A program made the translations under genes and the position numbers. A stretch of DNA of 52,981 nt from Thiocapsa roseopersicina (lineage in GTDB: Bacteria; Pseudomonadota; Gammaproteobacteria; Chromatiales; Chromatiaceae), in contig NZ_FNNZ01000026.1 of the NCBI RefSeq assembly GCF_900106925.1, positions 1 to 52,981 on the forward strand. The letters run 5' to 3'. The notes beneath the pieces were generated by a model. That model was not told the DNA's origin and did no database searches. It saw nothing but the letters and a program-made list of their open reading frames with translations. Of this stretch, positions 1-7,808 are shown piece by piece. How positions within the stretch are numbered: the first letter of the stretch is position 1; the number at the start of each line of letters is the position of its first letter.

Positions 1-325
1 GCTGCCTGAGCCTTCGTAAGAGTTTGAGTGTTTTTCAGGCCGCCGGGCGGTCACGGGCGGGTTTGTCTCCCGCGCAGAGCATCTTTCACGGTAACACTAA
101 ACCGCGTCCGTTGGGATGGGTGCTGTTGGCGTCTGTGTCGAGGCTTGCGGGTTCTTGATACCCTTGCGGGGACGCGGTTTAGGTGATTTTTGGGTTTGGG
201 TTGGTGGTTTGAGGGTGGACCCGGAACGGCTGGTCGTGGGGCCAGGGTGAAGAGGTCGACTGCAAGTCGACTATCCCGGGGCGGGTCGGCCGTTTCACGG
301 CAACCGTCGGCGACGCTTTCGGGCA
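1..325. other. gene-free left edge with one palindromic element
   Basis: I see no convincing gene here. The stretch holds the palindromic element at 97-182 and a short perfect inverted repeat at 255-271 (GTCGACT, loop GCA, AGTCGAC). The rest is GC-rich spacer downstream of the minus-strand gene that ends at 326. Short open frames on both strands have arginine- and proline-rich translations typical of non-coding GC-rich DNA. Confidence 0.6.
97..182. repeat. palindromic element, A family, solo copy
   Basis: An 86-bp element with perfect 13-bp terminal inverted repeats, CTAAACCGCGTCC at the left and its exact complement at the right. The right inner part (CCCTTGCGGGGACGCGG) resembles the right end of the A2 copies at 40752 and 3075 and the half copy at 10387. 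It stands alone, without the A1 partner found at other loci. Confidence 0.8.
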
Positions 326-943
326 TCAGCCCCTTTCATCGCCCCGCAACGCATCGCGATAGCCCCGAATCGCTTGTGAGGTGGTCGGCTCGTCGATGAA
401 ACGCATCAGGAGCGGCAGATCCAATCCGGGCAGGACCTGGCTCTCGCTCACCGGCTCGTAACGCTCGCCGCGCAGACAGTAGGGTTGGATGAGACCCTGG
501 CGCCAGTACCAGACCTCGGCGACGCCGAGCTGGCGGTAGATCTCGAGCTTGTCGATACGGCCATGGGTCCAAACGACCTCGATGGCAAGATGCGGGCGCT
601 CGGCCGGCGCTGTCCCGAAGACATAGCACTCGTCCGGCTCGGCACCACGGTTGCGCGCCTTGTCCTTGAGTGTCCATGAGCCGTAGGTCGAGAAGACGAT
701 GTCCCGCTCCAGGCAATAGGTCTCGACCAGACGGCCGATCATGGACTTGATGCTCTCGTGGGTCTGCGACGGGCTCATGATCTCGACCTCTCCTTCCAGG
801 TAGGCGATCCGAGGGGCGGAATGATCGCCGCGCATCACAAGCAGGCGCTCGTAGTCGTCCCAGCTCACCTCCGAGAAGTGGATGATGTCGTCATGGGTCG
901 GTTGAGGGTCGGATTGCTGATACCGGGCTTGCATGGACAACAT
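326..943 (-). CDS. Uma2-family (DUF820) putative restriction-like endonuclease
   Basis: A 205-residue protein of the Uma2/DUF820 family, which has a PD-(D/E)XK nuclease fold. Seen: the early ...YLEGEVEIMSPS region, the acidic EPDECYVFG segment, then AIEVVW followed by a downstream lysine in RIDKLEIY, which fit the D...ExV...K pattern of the family. Length is normal. The start at 943 has GGAG nine bases upstream. Family members are abundant in cyanobacteria and scattered in other phyla; their biological role is not established, so the nuclease label is by fold only. It stands alone on the minus strand and diverges from the permease gene. Confidence 0.85.
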   Translation of the reverse strand: MLSMQARYQQSDPQPTHDDIIHFSEVSWDDYERLLVMRGDHSAPRIAYLEGEVEIMSPSQTHESIKSMIGRLVETYCLERDIVFSTYGSWTLKDKARNRGAEPDECYVFGTAPAERPHLAIEVVWTHGRIDKLEIYRQLGVAEVWYWRQGLIQPYCLRGERYEPVSESQVLPGLDLPLLMRFIDEPTTSQAIRGYRDALRGDERG

Positions 944-1132
944 GAGTTTTGGTCTCCGATGCCGATCGGTTCACGCCGCGCACATCGCCATCAACGCTCG
1001 CACGGCAGCGCGAGCGAGATCCATGGCTGTTTCCGATAGGATAAACGCTTTTCGGGTCGGAGCGCGGGATTCCCGGCCCGAGCGCGAACGCGCCGGGCCG
1101 GTCACGAGTCGCAGCGCCACGGAGGAAACGGC

Positions 1133-2971
1133 ATGTCGCAAGACCTTCTGATTGTCCTTCTCATGCTCGGCGCCGCGATCCTGATGTTCGCGATCAACAG
1201 GCCGCGGGTGGATGCCGTGGCCCTCATCATGATGGTGTCCTTGCCCTTTACCGGCGTGATCTCGATGCAGGAGGCGCTTGCCGGTTTCAGCAATCCCAAC
1301 ATCGTCCTGATCGCAGCCATGTTCGTGATCGGCGAGGCGCTCGCCCGCACCGGGGTGGCGCGCGGCATCGGCGACTGGTTGGCCGAGCGGGGCGGCAACA
1401 GTGCCTGGCGACTGCTTGTGCTGCTGATGCTCTCGGTGGGGCTTCTCGGCTCGGTCATGAGCTCGACCGGGGTGGTCGCCATCTTTATGCCGGTGGTGCT
1501 GCGGATCGCGAGCCGGCGCCGCATCCCGGCGAGCCAGTTGATGATGCCGATGGCCTATGCCGCACTCATCAGCGGCATGATGACCTTGGTCGCCACCTCG
1601 CCCAATCTGGTCATCAACTACGAGCTTGTCCGCACCGGCGCGGAGGGGTTCAACTTCTTCTCCTTCACGCCGTTCGGGCTGCCGATCCTGCTGGTGGCGA
1701 CCCTCTACATGCTCATCACGCAGCGCTGGCTTCGGCCCAAGACGGCCGAGGCACCGACGGCCCGAATGCGCCCGAAGCTGATGCAGTGGGTCGAGCGCTA
1801 CCGGCTCGCCGATCGCGAGTACCGGGTGCGCGTACGCCCGGACTCACCCTTGCTCGGCAGGACACTGGGGGAGCTTGATCTGCCCGCGAAGATCGGTGTG
1901 CGGATCGTCCTGATCGAACGCGGTCTCGGGCGTTCGCGCCAATTGCTCCCGCGCACGCCGCAGACCGTTGTGCAGGCGCACGATATCCTCTTGATCGACG
2001 TCGATCTCGAGGAGAAGCGCATCGACGTGGCCGAGTTCTGCGAGCGCTACGGGGTCGAGCTGCTTCCACGCACGGGCCGCTATTTCCTCGACCGGTCGCA
2101 GGACATCGGGATGGTGGAGATCATGATCGCGGACGAGTCGCGCTTTGCCGGCAAGACGATCGCGGAGGCGGAGCTGATGGTCCGCTCCGAGATGACGGTG
2201 GTCGGGATGCGCCGCGGCCCCGATGCGCACGCACCGCACGGTCTGCGTGCGAAGACACTCAAGATCGGCGATACCCTGCTGCTCGTCGGCCCCTGGAAGA
2301 CGATCCGCCGGCTGCAGGACGACACGCGCGACCTCATCGTGCTGAACCTCCCCAAGGAGTTCGATGAATATCTTCCGGCGGCCAAGCGCGCACCTTACGC
2401 GGTTCTGACGCTCGTTGTCGTCGTGACCCTGATGGCGACCGGTCTTGTCCCGAACGTCCAGGCCGCGCTGATCGGCTGTCTCCTGATGGGCCTTTTTCGT
2501 TGCATCGATCTGGACAAGGCGTACCGCTCGATCCAGCTCAGAAGCATCGTCATGATCGTGGGCATGATGCCCTTCGCCCTCGCCTTGGACCGCACCGGCG
2601 GGGTCGACATCGCGGCGAACGCCTTGGTGGCCTGGATCGGGGGCGCCGGCCCCCATGTGGTGCTCGGCGTCTTGTTCGCGATCACGGTGCTGCTGGGCCT
2701 CTTCATCGTGAACACGGCCAATGCGGTCCTGATGATCCCGGTTGCACTCGCCGTCGCAGAAGCCTTGGGCGCATCGCCCTACCCCTTTGCCATGATCATC
2801 GCGCTCGCGGCATCGAGCGCCTTCATGACGCCGATCTCGCCCATCAACACCCTGGTCGCGACCGCGGGCAACTACACCTTTGCGGATTTCATTCGCATCG
2901 GCTTGCCCCTGACGCTGTTGGTGATGATCATGAGCGTGCTCCTGGTGCCTTGGCTGCTGCCGCTCTATTAA
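1133..2971 (+). CDS. SLC13/DASS-type permease with two RCK_C domains
   Basis: A 612-residue inner-membrane transporter of the divalent anion:sodium symporter superfamily. Hydrophobic segments fill residues 1-200 and 420-612. The middle (about 225-400) carries two TrkA-C-like (RCK_C) domains, each ending in a hydrophobic strand such as AHDILLIDV and GDTLLLVG. This layout is typical of bacterial SLC13 proteins annotated as sulfate, dicarboxylate or sulfur-deprivation permeases; the substrate cannot be read from the sequence. A strong ribosome site (GGAGGAAA) precedes the ATG at 1133. Its TAA stop (2969-2971) lies inside the left end of a palindromic element. Confidence 0.9.
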   Translation: MSQDLLIVLLMLGAAILMFAINRPRVDAVALIMMVSLPFTGVISMQEALAGFSNPNIVLIAAMFVIGEALARTGVARGIGDWLAERGGNSAWRLLVLLMLSVGLLGSVMSSTGVVAIFMPVVLRIASRRRIPASQLMMPMAYAALISGMMTLVATSPNLVINYELVRTGAEGFNFFSFTPFGLPILLVATLYMLITQRWLRPKTAEAPTARMRPKLMQWVERYRLADREYRVRVRPDSPLLGRTLGELDLPAKIGVRIVLIERGLGRSRQLLPRTPQTVVQAHDILLIDVDLEEKRIDVAEFCERYGVELLPRTGRYFLDRSQDIGMVEIMIADESRFAGKTIAEAELMVRSEMTVVGMRRGPDAHAPHGLRAKTLKIGDTLLLVGPWKTIRRLQDDTRDLIVLNLPKEFDEYLPAAKRAPYAVLTLVVVVTLMATGLVPNVQAALIGCLLMGLFRCIDLDKAYRSIQLRSIVMIVGMMPFALALDRTGGVDIAANALVAWIGGAGPHVVLGVLFAITVLLGLFIVNTANAVLMIPVALAVAEALGASPYPFAMIIALAASSAFMTPISPINTLVATAGNYTFADFIRIGLPLTLLVMIMSVLLVPWLLPLY

Positions 2972-3055
2972 ACCGCGCCCGGTGCGATATGCGTAGTCTG
3001 TTGGCTTGGTTTGGCCGCGCCAGCTCCGACAGTTGTCGGAACTGGCGCGGTTTAA
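2968..3055 (+). repeat. palindromic element, A1 subtype
   Basis: An 88-bp element running from TTAAACCGCGCC to GGCGCGGTTTAA, with an inner palindrome TCCGACAGTTGTCGGA. It aligns over its length with copies at 10278-10364 and, inverted, 40859-40945. The left end contains the stop codon of the permease gene. An AT-rich spacer of 19 bp separates it from an inverted A2 copy. Confidence 0.85.
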
Positions 3056-3074
3056 GTGATGAAAAATATTAATT

Positions 3075-3160
3075 TTAAACCGCGTTTCCACTAAGGTCGG
3101 AAACATCCCTAAGCCCACCACAAAATGAAAATGACGCATTTCACTCCGGACGCGGTTTAA
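3075..3160 (-). repeat. palindromic element, A2 subtype
   Basis: An 86-bp element that, read on the minus strand, begins TTAAACCGCGTCCGGAG and continues through ATGCGTCATTTTCATTTTG. It aligns along its whole length with 40752-40838. With the A1 copy at 2968 it forms a 193-bp module. It ends 3 bp before the ATG of the next gene, so it occupies the position of that gene's ribosome-binding site. Confidence 0.85.
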
Positions 3161-3163
3161 CCG

Positions 3164-4729
3164 ATGAAGATCCTCCGACCAACCCGCTTGGCCCGTCTCA
3201 TTCCGAGGCGGCTGGCCTCGTTCCGGTTTGCCATCCTCCTCCTCTTCCTGGTCCCGATGATGCTCACGGTCATGGCCATCGTCTACAAGATGTCGGAGCG
3301 TGCGGAGTCGGTCGTCTATCAGCTCTCGAGCCGGATCGTCGAGGAGATCGCCGAGAAGGTCGTCGCGCACGCGACCGGGATCGTGCGGGTGGCGGAAGGC
3401 CACCTCCTGTCGAATGCCGCGGTCGCCGCCGCCACACGCGTTATCCCCGGACAGGTCCTCTTCTCCGATCTCTTCTGGCAACAGGTGGTCTTCACCCCGG
3501 AGCTGACCGGCCTCTATATCGCCGATCAGGCCGGCAACTTCGTGCAGGCCCGGACCGAGCCCGAGCCCGCAACCCGGGTGATCGACCGCGGGGCCACGCC
3601 GCCGACGGAGCGCATCATCGTGCGCGATCGCGACTACCGGCCCCTCGCGCACCTCGAGCGGGAGCCCGCATTCGACCCGCGCGAGCGTCCCTGGTACGTC
3701 AACACGCGCCCGGAGAGACGCCTGCAATGGACCGACGCCTATCGGTTCAGCGGCTCCGGCCGTTTGGGGATTACGGCCACCTACCCGCTCTTGGACAGCG
3801 AGGGCCGCATCCTGGCCGTGCTGGGTGCGGACGCGACGCTCGACAGCCTCTCGGCGTTTCTCTCGCGCCAGGACATCGGACCCAACAGCGCGGCCTTCCT
3901 GCTCGACGACCGTGATCGTCTCATCGCCTATCCGCATCGCCTCGAGATCGGCGCCCGCTCCGACACTGGCCCGGACGTCGGCCCGGACGCAGGCTCGGCA
4001 GATACCAACGACCTGCCGACGACGAGCGAGATCGCGCTGCCTTGGGTCAGGAACGCCCTGACATCCATCGGACCCTTCGGCGCCTCGGCCCGATCCGACC
4101 ACGCCTATCGGTCCGTGACGGACGGCCGGACCTATCTTGCGAACGTCGTCTATTTCGGCGAGGGGTTCGGTCTGCCGTGGCGATTGGTCATCGTTTTGGA
4201 CGAGGCGGATCTCCTGAGCGAGGCGCAACGCGCCCTGCAGGAATCCATCGTGGTCTCGGCGATCATCGTCATGCTGGCACTCTTCGTGGTCTATCCGATA
4301 GCGGCGACCTTTGCGGAGTCCGTCGAGCAGCTCACACGCAACACCCAGCTGCTGCGTCTCTTCCGGCCCGGCGAGGTCGTCCCGGTCAAGTCGGCGTTTC
4401 GCGAGATCCGCGAGATGGACCAAGCGATTTGCGGCATGCGGGAGACCATGGTGCTCGTCGAGAGCCGGTTGCCGACGGAGGTCGTCCGAGCGCTGGCGGC
4501 CGGGACCCTCGACGCCGAGGAGCCCGAATTCATCCGCTTGTGCGAGCTGGGTTTTTCAAAGTACCGTGAGGGCGCTTGGGACGAGGCCATCGCGGCCTTC
4601 AGCGAGGCTAGGCTCTATGCCCCCGATGATCGGGCGTGCGCGCTCTTGATCGCGCATTGCGAGCGACAGCGGGCCGGCGGCGAGGTCGCTCCGCCCGATC
4701 CAGCCGATCCGATGATCACCCGAGCTTGA
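3164..4729 (+). CDS. Cache-domain membrane sensor resembling a cyclase without its catalytic domain
   Basis: A 521-residue membrane protein. Membrane segment 1 lies near residues 21-42. A periplasmic double-Cache-like sensor follows, with DPRERPWYVN and GADATLDSLS typical of these domains. Membrane segment 2 is near 360-384, then a HAMP-like linker. The tail (about 459-503: GFSKYREGAWDEAIAAF...PDD) resembles the TPR-like tail that follows the catalytic domain in Cache/HAMP class III adenylate cyclases. The linker SRLPTEVVRAL, which normally leads into the cyclase, runs straight into this tail, so no catalytic domain is present. There is no kinase, GGDEF or chemoreceptor signalling domain. No canonical ribosome site precedes the ATG because the A2 repeat ends just before it. 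It probably forms one transcript with the next two genes. Confidence 0.75.
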   Translation: MKILRPTRLARLIPRRLASFRFAILLLFLVPMMLTVMAIVYKMSERAESVVYQLSSRIVEEIAEKVVAHATGIVRVAEGHLLSNAAVAAATRVIPGQVLFSDLFWQQVVFTPELTGLYIADQAGNFVQARTEPEPATRVIDRGATPPTERIIVRDRDYRPLAHLEREPAFDPRERPWYVNTRPERRLQWTDAYRFSGSGRLGITATYPLLDSEGRILAVLGADATLDSLSAFLSRQDIGPNSAAFLLDDRDRLIAYPHRLEIGARSDTGPDVGPDAGSADTNDLPTTSEIALPWVRNALTSIGPFGASARSDHAYRSVTDGRTYLANVVYFGEGFGLPWRLVIVLDEADLLSEAQRALQESIVVSAIIVMLALFVVYPIAATFAESVEQLTRNTQLLRLFRPGEVVPVKSAFREIREMDQAICGMRETMVLVESRLPTEVVRALAAGTLDAEEPEFIRLCELGFSKYREGAWDEAIAAFSEARLYAPDDRACALLIAHCERQRAGGEVAPPDPADPMITRA

Positions 4730-4745
4730 CGAGGACACCTTCCGC

Positions 4746-5285
4746 ATGGCCGATGAAGACCGCATCGACGAGGCGATCGACCGCCTGCAACGGGTCATTC
4801 GCTTGCTCGGCGAGCGACAAGAGTTTCTCGATCGACGGATCTCGGTGCTGTCGAGGTTGGCGCTGTTCGATCTCTTCGCCGTCGTCCTGACGATCTCTCT
4901 GCTGGTTATCATCCTCTCTGTCCAAGCGCCCGAGCTCCGCAATGCCGTGGCGACCATGAACATCCACTTCGGCGTCATGTCGGACGACATGTTCAGCATT
5001 CGCCGCAGCATGGCCCGAATGACCGAGGATGTCGCCAGCCTGCCCGGGATCATCGCTCAGGTCGACAACATCCAAGGCAACGTCGGACACATGAGCGGCA
5101 GCATCGGGACCATGACGGAACGCGTGGCGACCATGAATACGAACCTCGGTCTCATGACCCTGCAGGTGAACGACATGAGTCTCTCCTTTGCTGTAATGGA
5201 CGATAGCCTCATGCGGATGATGCAGGACGTCAATCACATGTCCAAGCCGATGCGCTTCTTCAACCAGATGAACCCGTTTCGCTGA
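4746..5285 (+). CDS. small membrane protein with methionine-heptad coiled coil (copy 1)
   Basis: A 179-residue protein. Residues 1-37 are charged and helical, one membrane span lies about 38-60, and the rest is a long helix. Methionines fall exactly every seven residues at 116, 123, 130, 137, 144, 151, 158 and 165, with I, V, L or F four residues into each heptad. This is an a/d coiled-coil core with aliphatic a and methionine d positions. It begins 16 bp after the Cache gene, with GAGGA upstream. The following gene encodes a paralogue, so a hetero-oligomeric coiled coil is plausible. I know no named family for it. The function is unknown; a scaffold or signalling partner of the Cache protein is inference from linkage. 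Confidence 0.75.
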   Translation: MADEDRIDEAIDRLQRVIRLLGERQEFLDRRISVLSRLALFDLFAVVLTISLLVIILSVQAPELRNAVATMNIHFGVMSDDMFSIRRSMARMTEDVASLPGIIAQVDNIQGNVGHMSGSIGTMTERVATMNTNLGLMTLQVNDMSLSFAVMDDSLMRMMQDVNHMSKPMRFFNQMNPFR

Positions 5286-5298
5286 ACCCGCTCGGATC

Positions 5299-5823
5299 AT
5301 GGATATGCCCGACAACACACAGACCGATCGGATCATCGAGATCCTCGAAGGCACGGAAGCGGACCTGACCCGACGCATCCGCGACCAGAAGAAGGCCGGT
5401 CGCAAGGCGGTCGCGCCTCGCGTCTTCTTCGTGCTCATCGGCATCCTCGCGCTCGCCAACCTCTATTTCGTCAATCAACTGATGATGGAGACCCGGGCCA
5501 TCATCGCGAACCTGAACGAGATGTACGGCCATTTCGCGACCGTCTCGGCACGCATGTCCGAGATTCGCGACGACATGACCCTGATGGAGCAGGAGGTCCG
5601 TCTCATGCCCGTGCTGCGCGAGCAGATGGAGGCATTGGCGGTGAAGGTGGCGCAGATGAACGAAGACGTCGGCGCAATGACCGACGACCTCGTCGAGATG
5701 GAGCAGCGGGTCGGCGGGATGACGACCAGCGTCTCGGACATGAGTGTCCGATTTCGGGCGCTGAATCAAAAGGTCGGTCAGATGGGCTTGGATGTGGATC
5801 AGATGGCGCGACCTGTGCCCTGA
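5299..5823 (+). CDS. small membrane protein with methionine-heptad coiled coil (copy 2)
   Basis: A 174-residue paralogue of the preceding protein. The N-terminal 40 residues are charged, one membrane span lies about 41-60, and a long coiled coil follows. Methionines at 120, 127, 134, 141, 148, 162 and 169 keep strict seven-residue spacing, with leucine replacing one at 155; V, L or F sits four residues into each heptad (NEDVGAM, TDDLVEM, EQRVGGM). Both proteins end their coil in a similar way (HMSKPM versus QMARPV). It starts 13 bp after the previous stop, so the two are almost certainly co-translated or co-transcribed. A second ATG at 5305 is possible. The function is unknown. Confidence 0.75.
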   Translation: MDMPDNTQTDRIIEILEGTEADLTRRIRDQKKAGRKAVAPRVFFVLIGILALANLYFVNQLMMETRAIIANLNEMYGHFATVSARMSEIRDDMTLMEQEVRLMPVLREQMEALAVKVAQMNEDVGAMTDDLVEMEQRVGGMTTSVSDMSVRFRALNQKVGQMGLDVDQMARPVP

Positions 5824-5851
5824 CGGGTCGAGGGCGATCTCCCTTCATACT

Positions 5852-5929
5852 CGTAGGTTGTGCTGACGATAGGAAGCACAACGTCCGCCGACGGTCGGGT
5901 GCGCCTCGCACGGCTCGATAAAACCTACG
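5852..5929. repeat. probable dispersed repeat with CGTAGGTT ends
   Basis: A 78-bp intergenic segment bounded by CGTAGGTT and its perfect complement AACCTACG, with an inner GTTGTGCT...AGCACAAC inverted repeat. It has the look of the dispersed intergenic repeats common in gammaproteobacterial genomes. Only one copy is in this window. No gene is visible in the surrounding gap (5824-6005). Confidence 0.5.
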
Positions 5930-6005
5930 GCCCTCGTGGCGTGCAGCGATCCGTTGCGCGGCTTGGTTTAACCGTTTTGGGACATCACTCAAGAGGAGAG
6001 AAACG

Positions 6006-6368
6006 ATGAACTTCGAGCAATGGGGCGAGCTTCCGGGCTTAGGATTCCGTTTCGCCCGCCGCGCACTGCTTGTCGGCACATCCGCGCTGCTGGCCGCCTG
6101 CGCATCGAGCGGCGAGCACGTGACCGGGGTCATGCAGATCACGCTCAAGCCCGGAGAGACGGGCACCTGTCAATCGAGTCCCTGCCAAGTCTCGCTCGTG
6201 ATGCCGCCCGGCACCGGTACCTATGAGGTGACCGGGAACGAGGTCAAGATCGGCGACTTCCCGGCCGGGCAGACCGTCTCGCTCGGCAGTCTATTCGGAA
6301 GCAACGCGATCAAGATCGTCGGCGCCGGCGTCCCGCCTGCGTATGTCTACATCCCGCGAGACCTGTGA
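6006..6368 (+). CDS. small predicted lipoprotein
   Basis: A 120-residue exported protein. The N-terminus has an arginine pair, a hydrophobic stretch and a lipobox LLAAC at about residues 30-34, so signal peptidase II cleavage and lipid attachment are predicted. The mature part is short, with two cysteines (GTCQSSPCQVSL) that could form a disulfide, and looks beta-rich. A good ribosome site (AAGAGGAGAG) precedes the ATG at 6006. I do not recognise the family. It is followed by a strong hairpin and is convergent with gltS. Confidence 0.7.
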   Translation: MNFEQWGELPGLGFRFARRALLVGTSALLAACASSGEHVTGVMQITLKPGETGTCQSSPCQVSLVMPPGTGTYEVTGNEVKIGDFPAGQTVSLGSLFGSNAIKIVGAGVPPAYVYIPRDL

Positions 6369-6390
6369 GTCGCACCCAAACGCGAGAAGT

Positions 6391-6419
6391 GCCCCGAGGA
6401 TCGGTGGATCCCTCGGGGC
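6391..6419. terminator. hairpin between convergent genes
   Basis: GCCCCGAGG and its perfect complement CCTCGGGGC form a 9-bp GC-only stem with an 11-base loop, between the lipoprotein gene and the 3' end of gltS. There is no long T run on either side, so a terminator or mRNA-end stabiliser is likely but unproven. Confidence 0.55.
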
Positions 6420-6432
6420 TGCGTCGGTCGGC

Positions 6433-7671
6433 TCAACCCGAAAATGTCCTGAGGAAGAAGGGAATCACCATCGCATTGGTCAGGTCGATGAAGAAGGCCG
6501 AGACCAGGGGCACGATGATGAAGGCCCGGTGCGACGGTCCGAATCGCTGGGTCACCGCCGCCATGTTGGCCATGGCCGTGGGTGTGGAGCCGAGCGTGAC
6601 GCCGCCGAACCCGGCCGAGACGACCGCCGCATCGTAGTTCTTGCCCATCAAAGGGAACAGGACAAAGAGGGTCACCACGACCGCCAGCACGAACTGGGCT
6701 GCCAGGATGGTGAAGATCGGCCCGGCCAGATCAATCAGGGTCCAGAGCTGCATGCTCATCAGCGACATGGCGAGAAAGGCACCGAGCGAGATGTCGGCGA
6801 TCAGCGCGACCGCCGGGGTGCGTGTCGGCCAAGTCACCCCGCTCCATTTGGAGAAATTCTTGGGCACCAGATTGGTGATGAGGATGCCCGCGAAGAGACA
6901 GGTCACGAAGAGCGGCAGCATGAGACCGGCCTCCGCAATCGCCTTGTTCAGCGCGAAGCCGATGATGATGCAGATGTGGATGGCGAGGACGGCGCCCAGA
7001 AAGTCCATGTGATCGACGCCTTCCTTGCGCTGCTTGTCGGTCAGCCCCACGTCCTGAATCTCTTCGACGACCTGCGGCACGGGCGTGAGCTTGTGGCGCG
7101 TAATCAGGAATTTCGCGATCGGACCGCCCATGATGCTCGCAAGGATCAGGCCGAAGGTCGCGCTGGCGATACCGATCTCCATCGCGTTGCTGATCCCGAA
7201 ATTCTCGGCGATCGACGGTGCCCAAGCGATCGTCGTGCCGTGCCCGCCGATCAAGGACATGCTGCCCCCGACCACACCGACCGCCGCCGGCAGATCGAAG
7301 AGCGAGGCCACCCCGATCCCGGTGAGGTTCTGCGCGAACATGAAGGCGATCGTGATGGCCAGCAGGATCAAGAGCGGGCGCCCCCCGGCCAGCAGATCAC
7401 GCGCGCTCGCATTGATACCGATGGTGGTGAAGAAATAGACCAGCAGGATATCGCGCGCGCGCAGCTCGAACTCGATCGCGTGCCCGGAGGCGAAATAGAG
7501 CAGCCCGAAGAGGACCGAGAAGAGCAACCCACCGGTCACCGGCTCGGGGATGCTGAACTCCCGCAGGAAACCGATCTGGGTGTTCAACAACTTGCCGACG
7601 AACAGCACGACGATGCCGATCGTCACGGCAAGGAATGAATCGATCCGGATGATACCGTCCAACAGCTCCAT
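6433..7671 (-). CDS. gltS: sodium/glutamate symporter GltS
   Basis: A 412-residue inner-membrane protein of the ESS/GltS family, which imports glutamate with sodium. Hydrophobic segments run throughout. Seen: the family-typical early segment GFLREFSIPEPVTGGLLFSVLF and, in the middle, the glycine-rich SLIGGHGTTIAWAP region that belongs to the transport core. Length matches E. coli GltS (about 400). The ATG at 7671 has AGAGGA six bases upstream. It lies downstream of a flavoprotein gene on the same strand, across a 137-bp gap containing repeat debris. Confidence 0.92.
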   Translation of the reverse strand: MELLDGIIRIDSFLAVTIGIVVLFVGKLLNTQIGFLREFSIPEPVTGGLLFSVLFGLLYFASGHAIEFELRARDILLVYFFTTIGINASARDLLAGGRPLLILLAITIAFMFAQNLTGIGVASLFDLPAAVGVVGGSMSLIGGHGTTIAWAPSIAENFGISNAMEIGIASATFGLILASIMGGPIAKFLITRHKLTPVPQVVEEIQDVGLTDKQRKEGVDHMDFLGAVLAIHICIIIGFALNKAIAEAGLMLPLFVTCLFAGILITNLVPKNFSKWSGVTWPTRTPAVALIADISLGAFLAMSLMSMQLWTLIDLAGPIFTILAAQFVLAVVVTLFVLFPLMGKNYDAAVVSAGFGGVTLGSTPTAMANMAAVTQRFGPSHRAFIIVPLVSAFFIDLTNAMVIPFFLRTFSG

Positions 7672-7692
7672 CTCATGTCCTCTTGGTTGACG

Positions 7693-7734
7693 CTAAACCG
7701 CATCCGGAGTGGATTGCGCTGCGCGTGTCCACCC
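7693..7734 (+). repeat. A2-like repeat end fused to a GTGGA...TCCAC hairpin
   Basis: CTAAACCGCATCCGGAGTGG matches the left end of the A2 elements but no right end follows. It runs into GTGGATTGCGCTGCGCGTGTCCACCC, nearly the same as 42163-42188. No gene is seen in the 7672-7808 gap. Confidence 0.55.
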
Positions 7735-7808
7735 GACCCATTCCGCTTCGCGTCGTCTAAAGACGACGAAAACCGCACGGGCCGGTCCGGAAATGCTTCT
7801 TCACCCGG

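Noticed and set aside
1844-4423. Very long open frame (859 codons) on the minus strand
   Set aside because: It lies opposite two well-supported genes and crosses the palindromic module; its translation is rich in R, D, H and G without any domain, as expected for antisense of GC-rich coding DNA.
5950-5975. Further copy of the A palindromic element (GCGCGGCTTGGTTTAACC)
   Set aside because: It has a five-base insertion in the conserved end and no left end; similarity may be chance.
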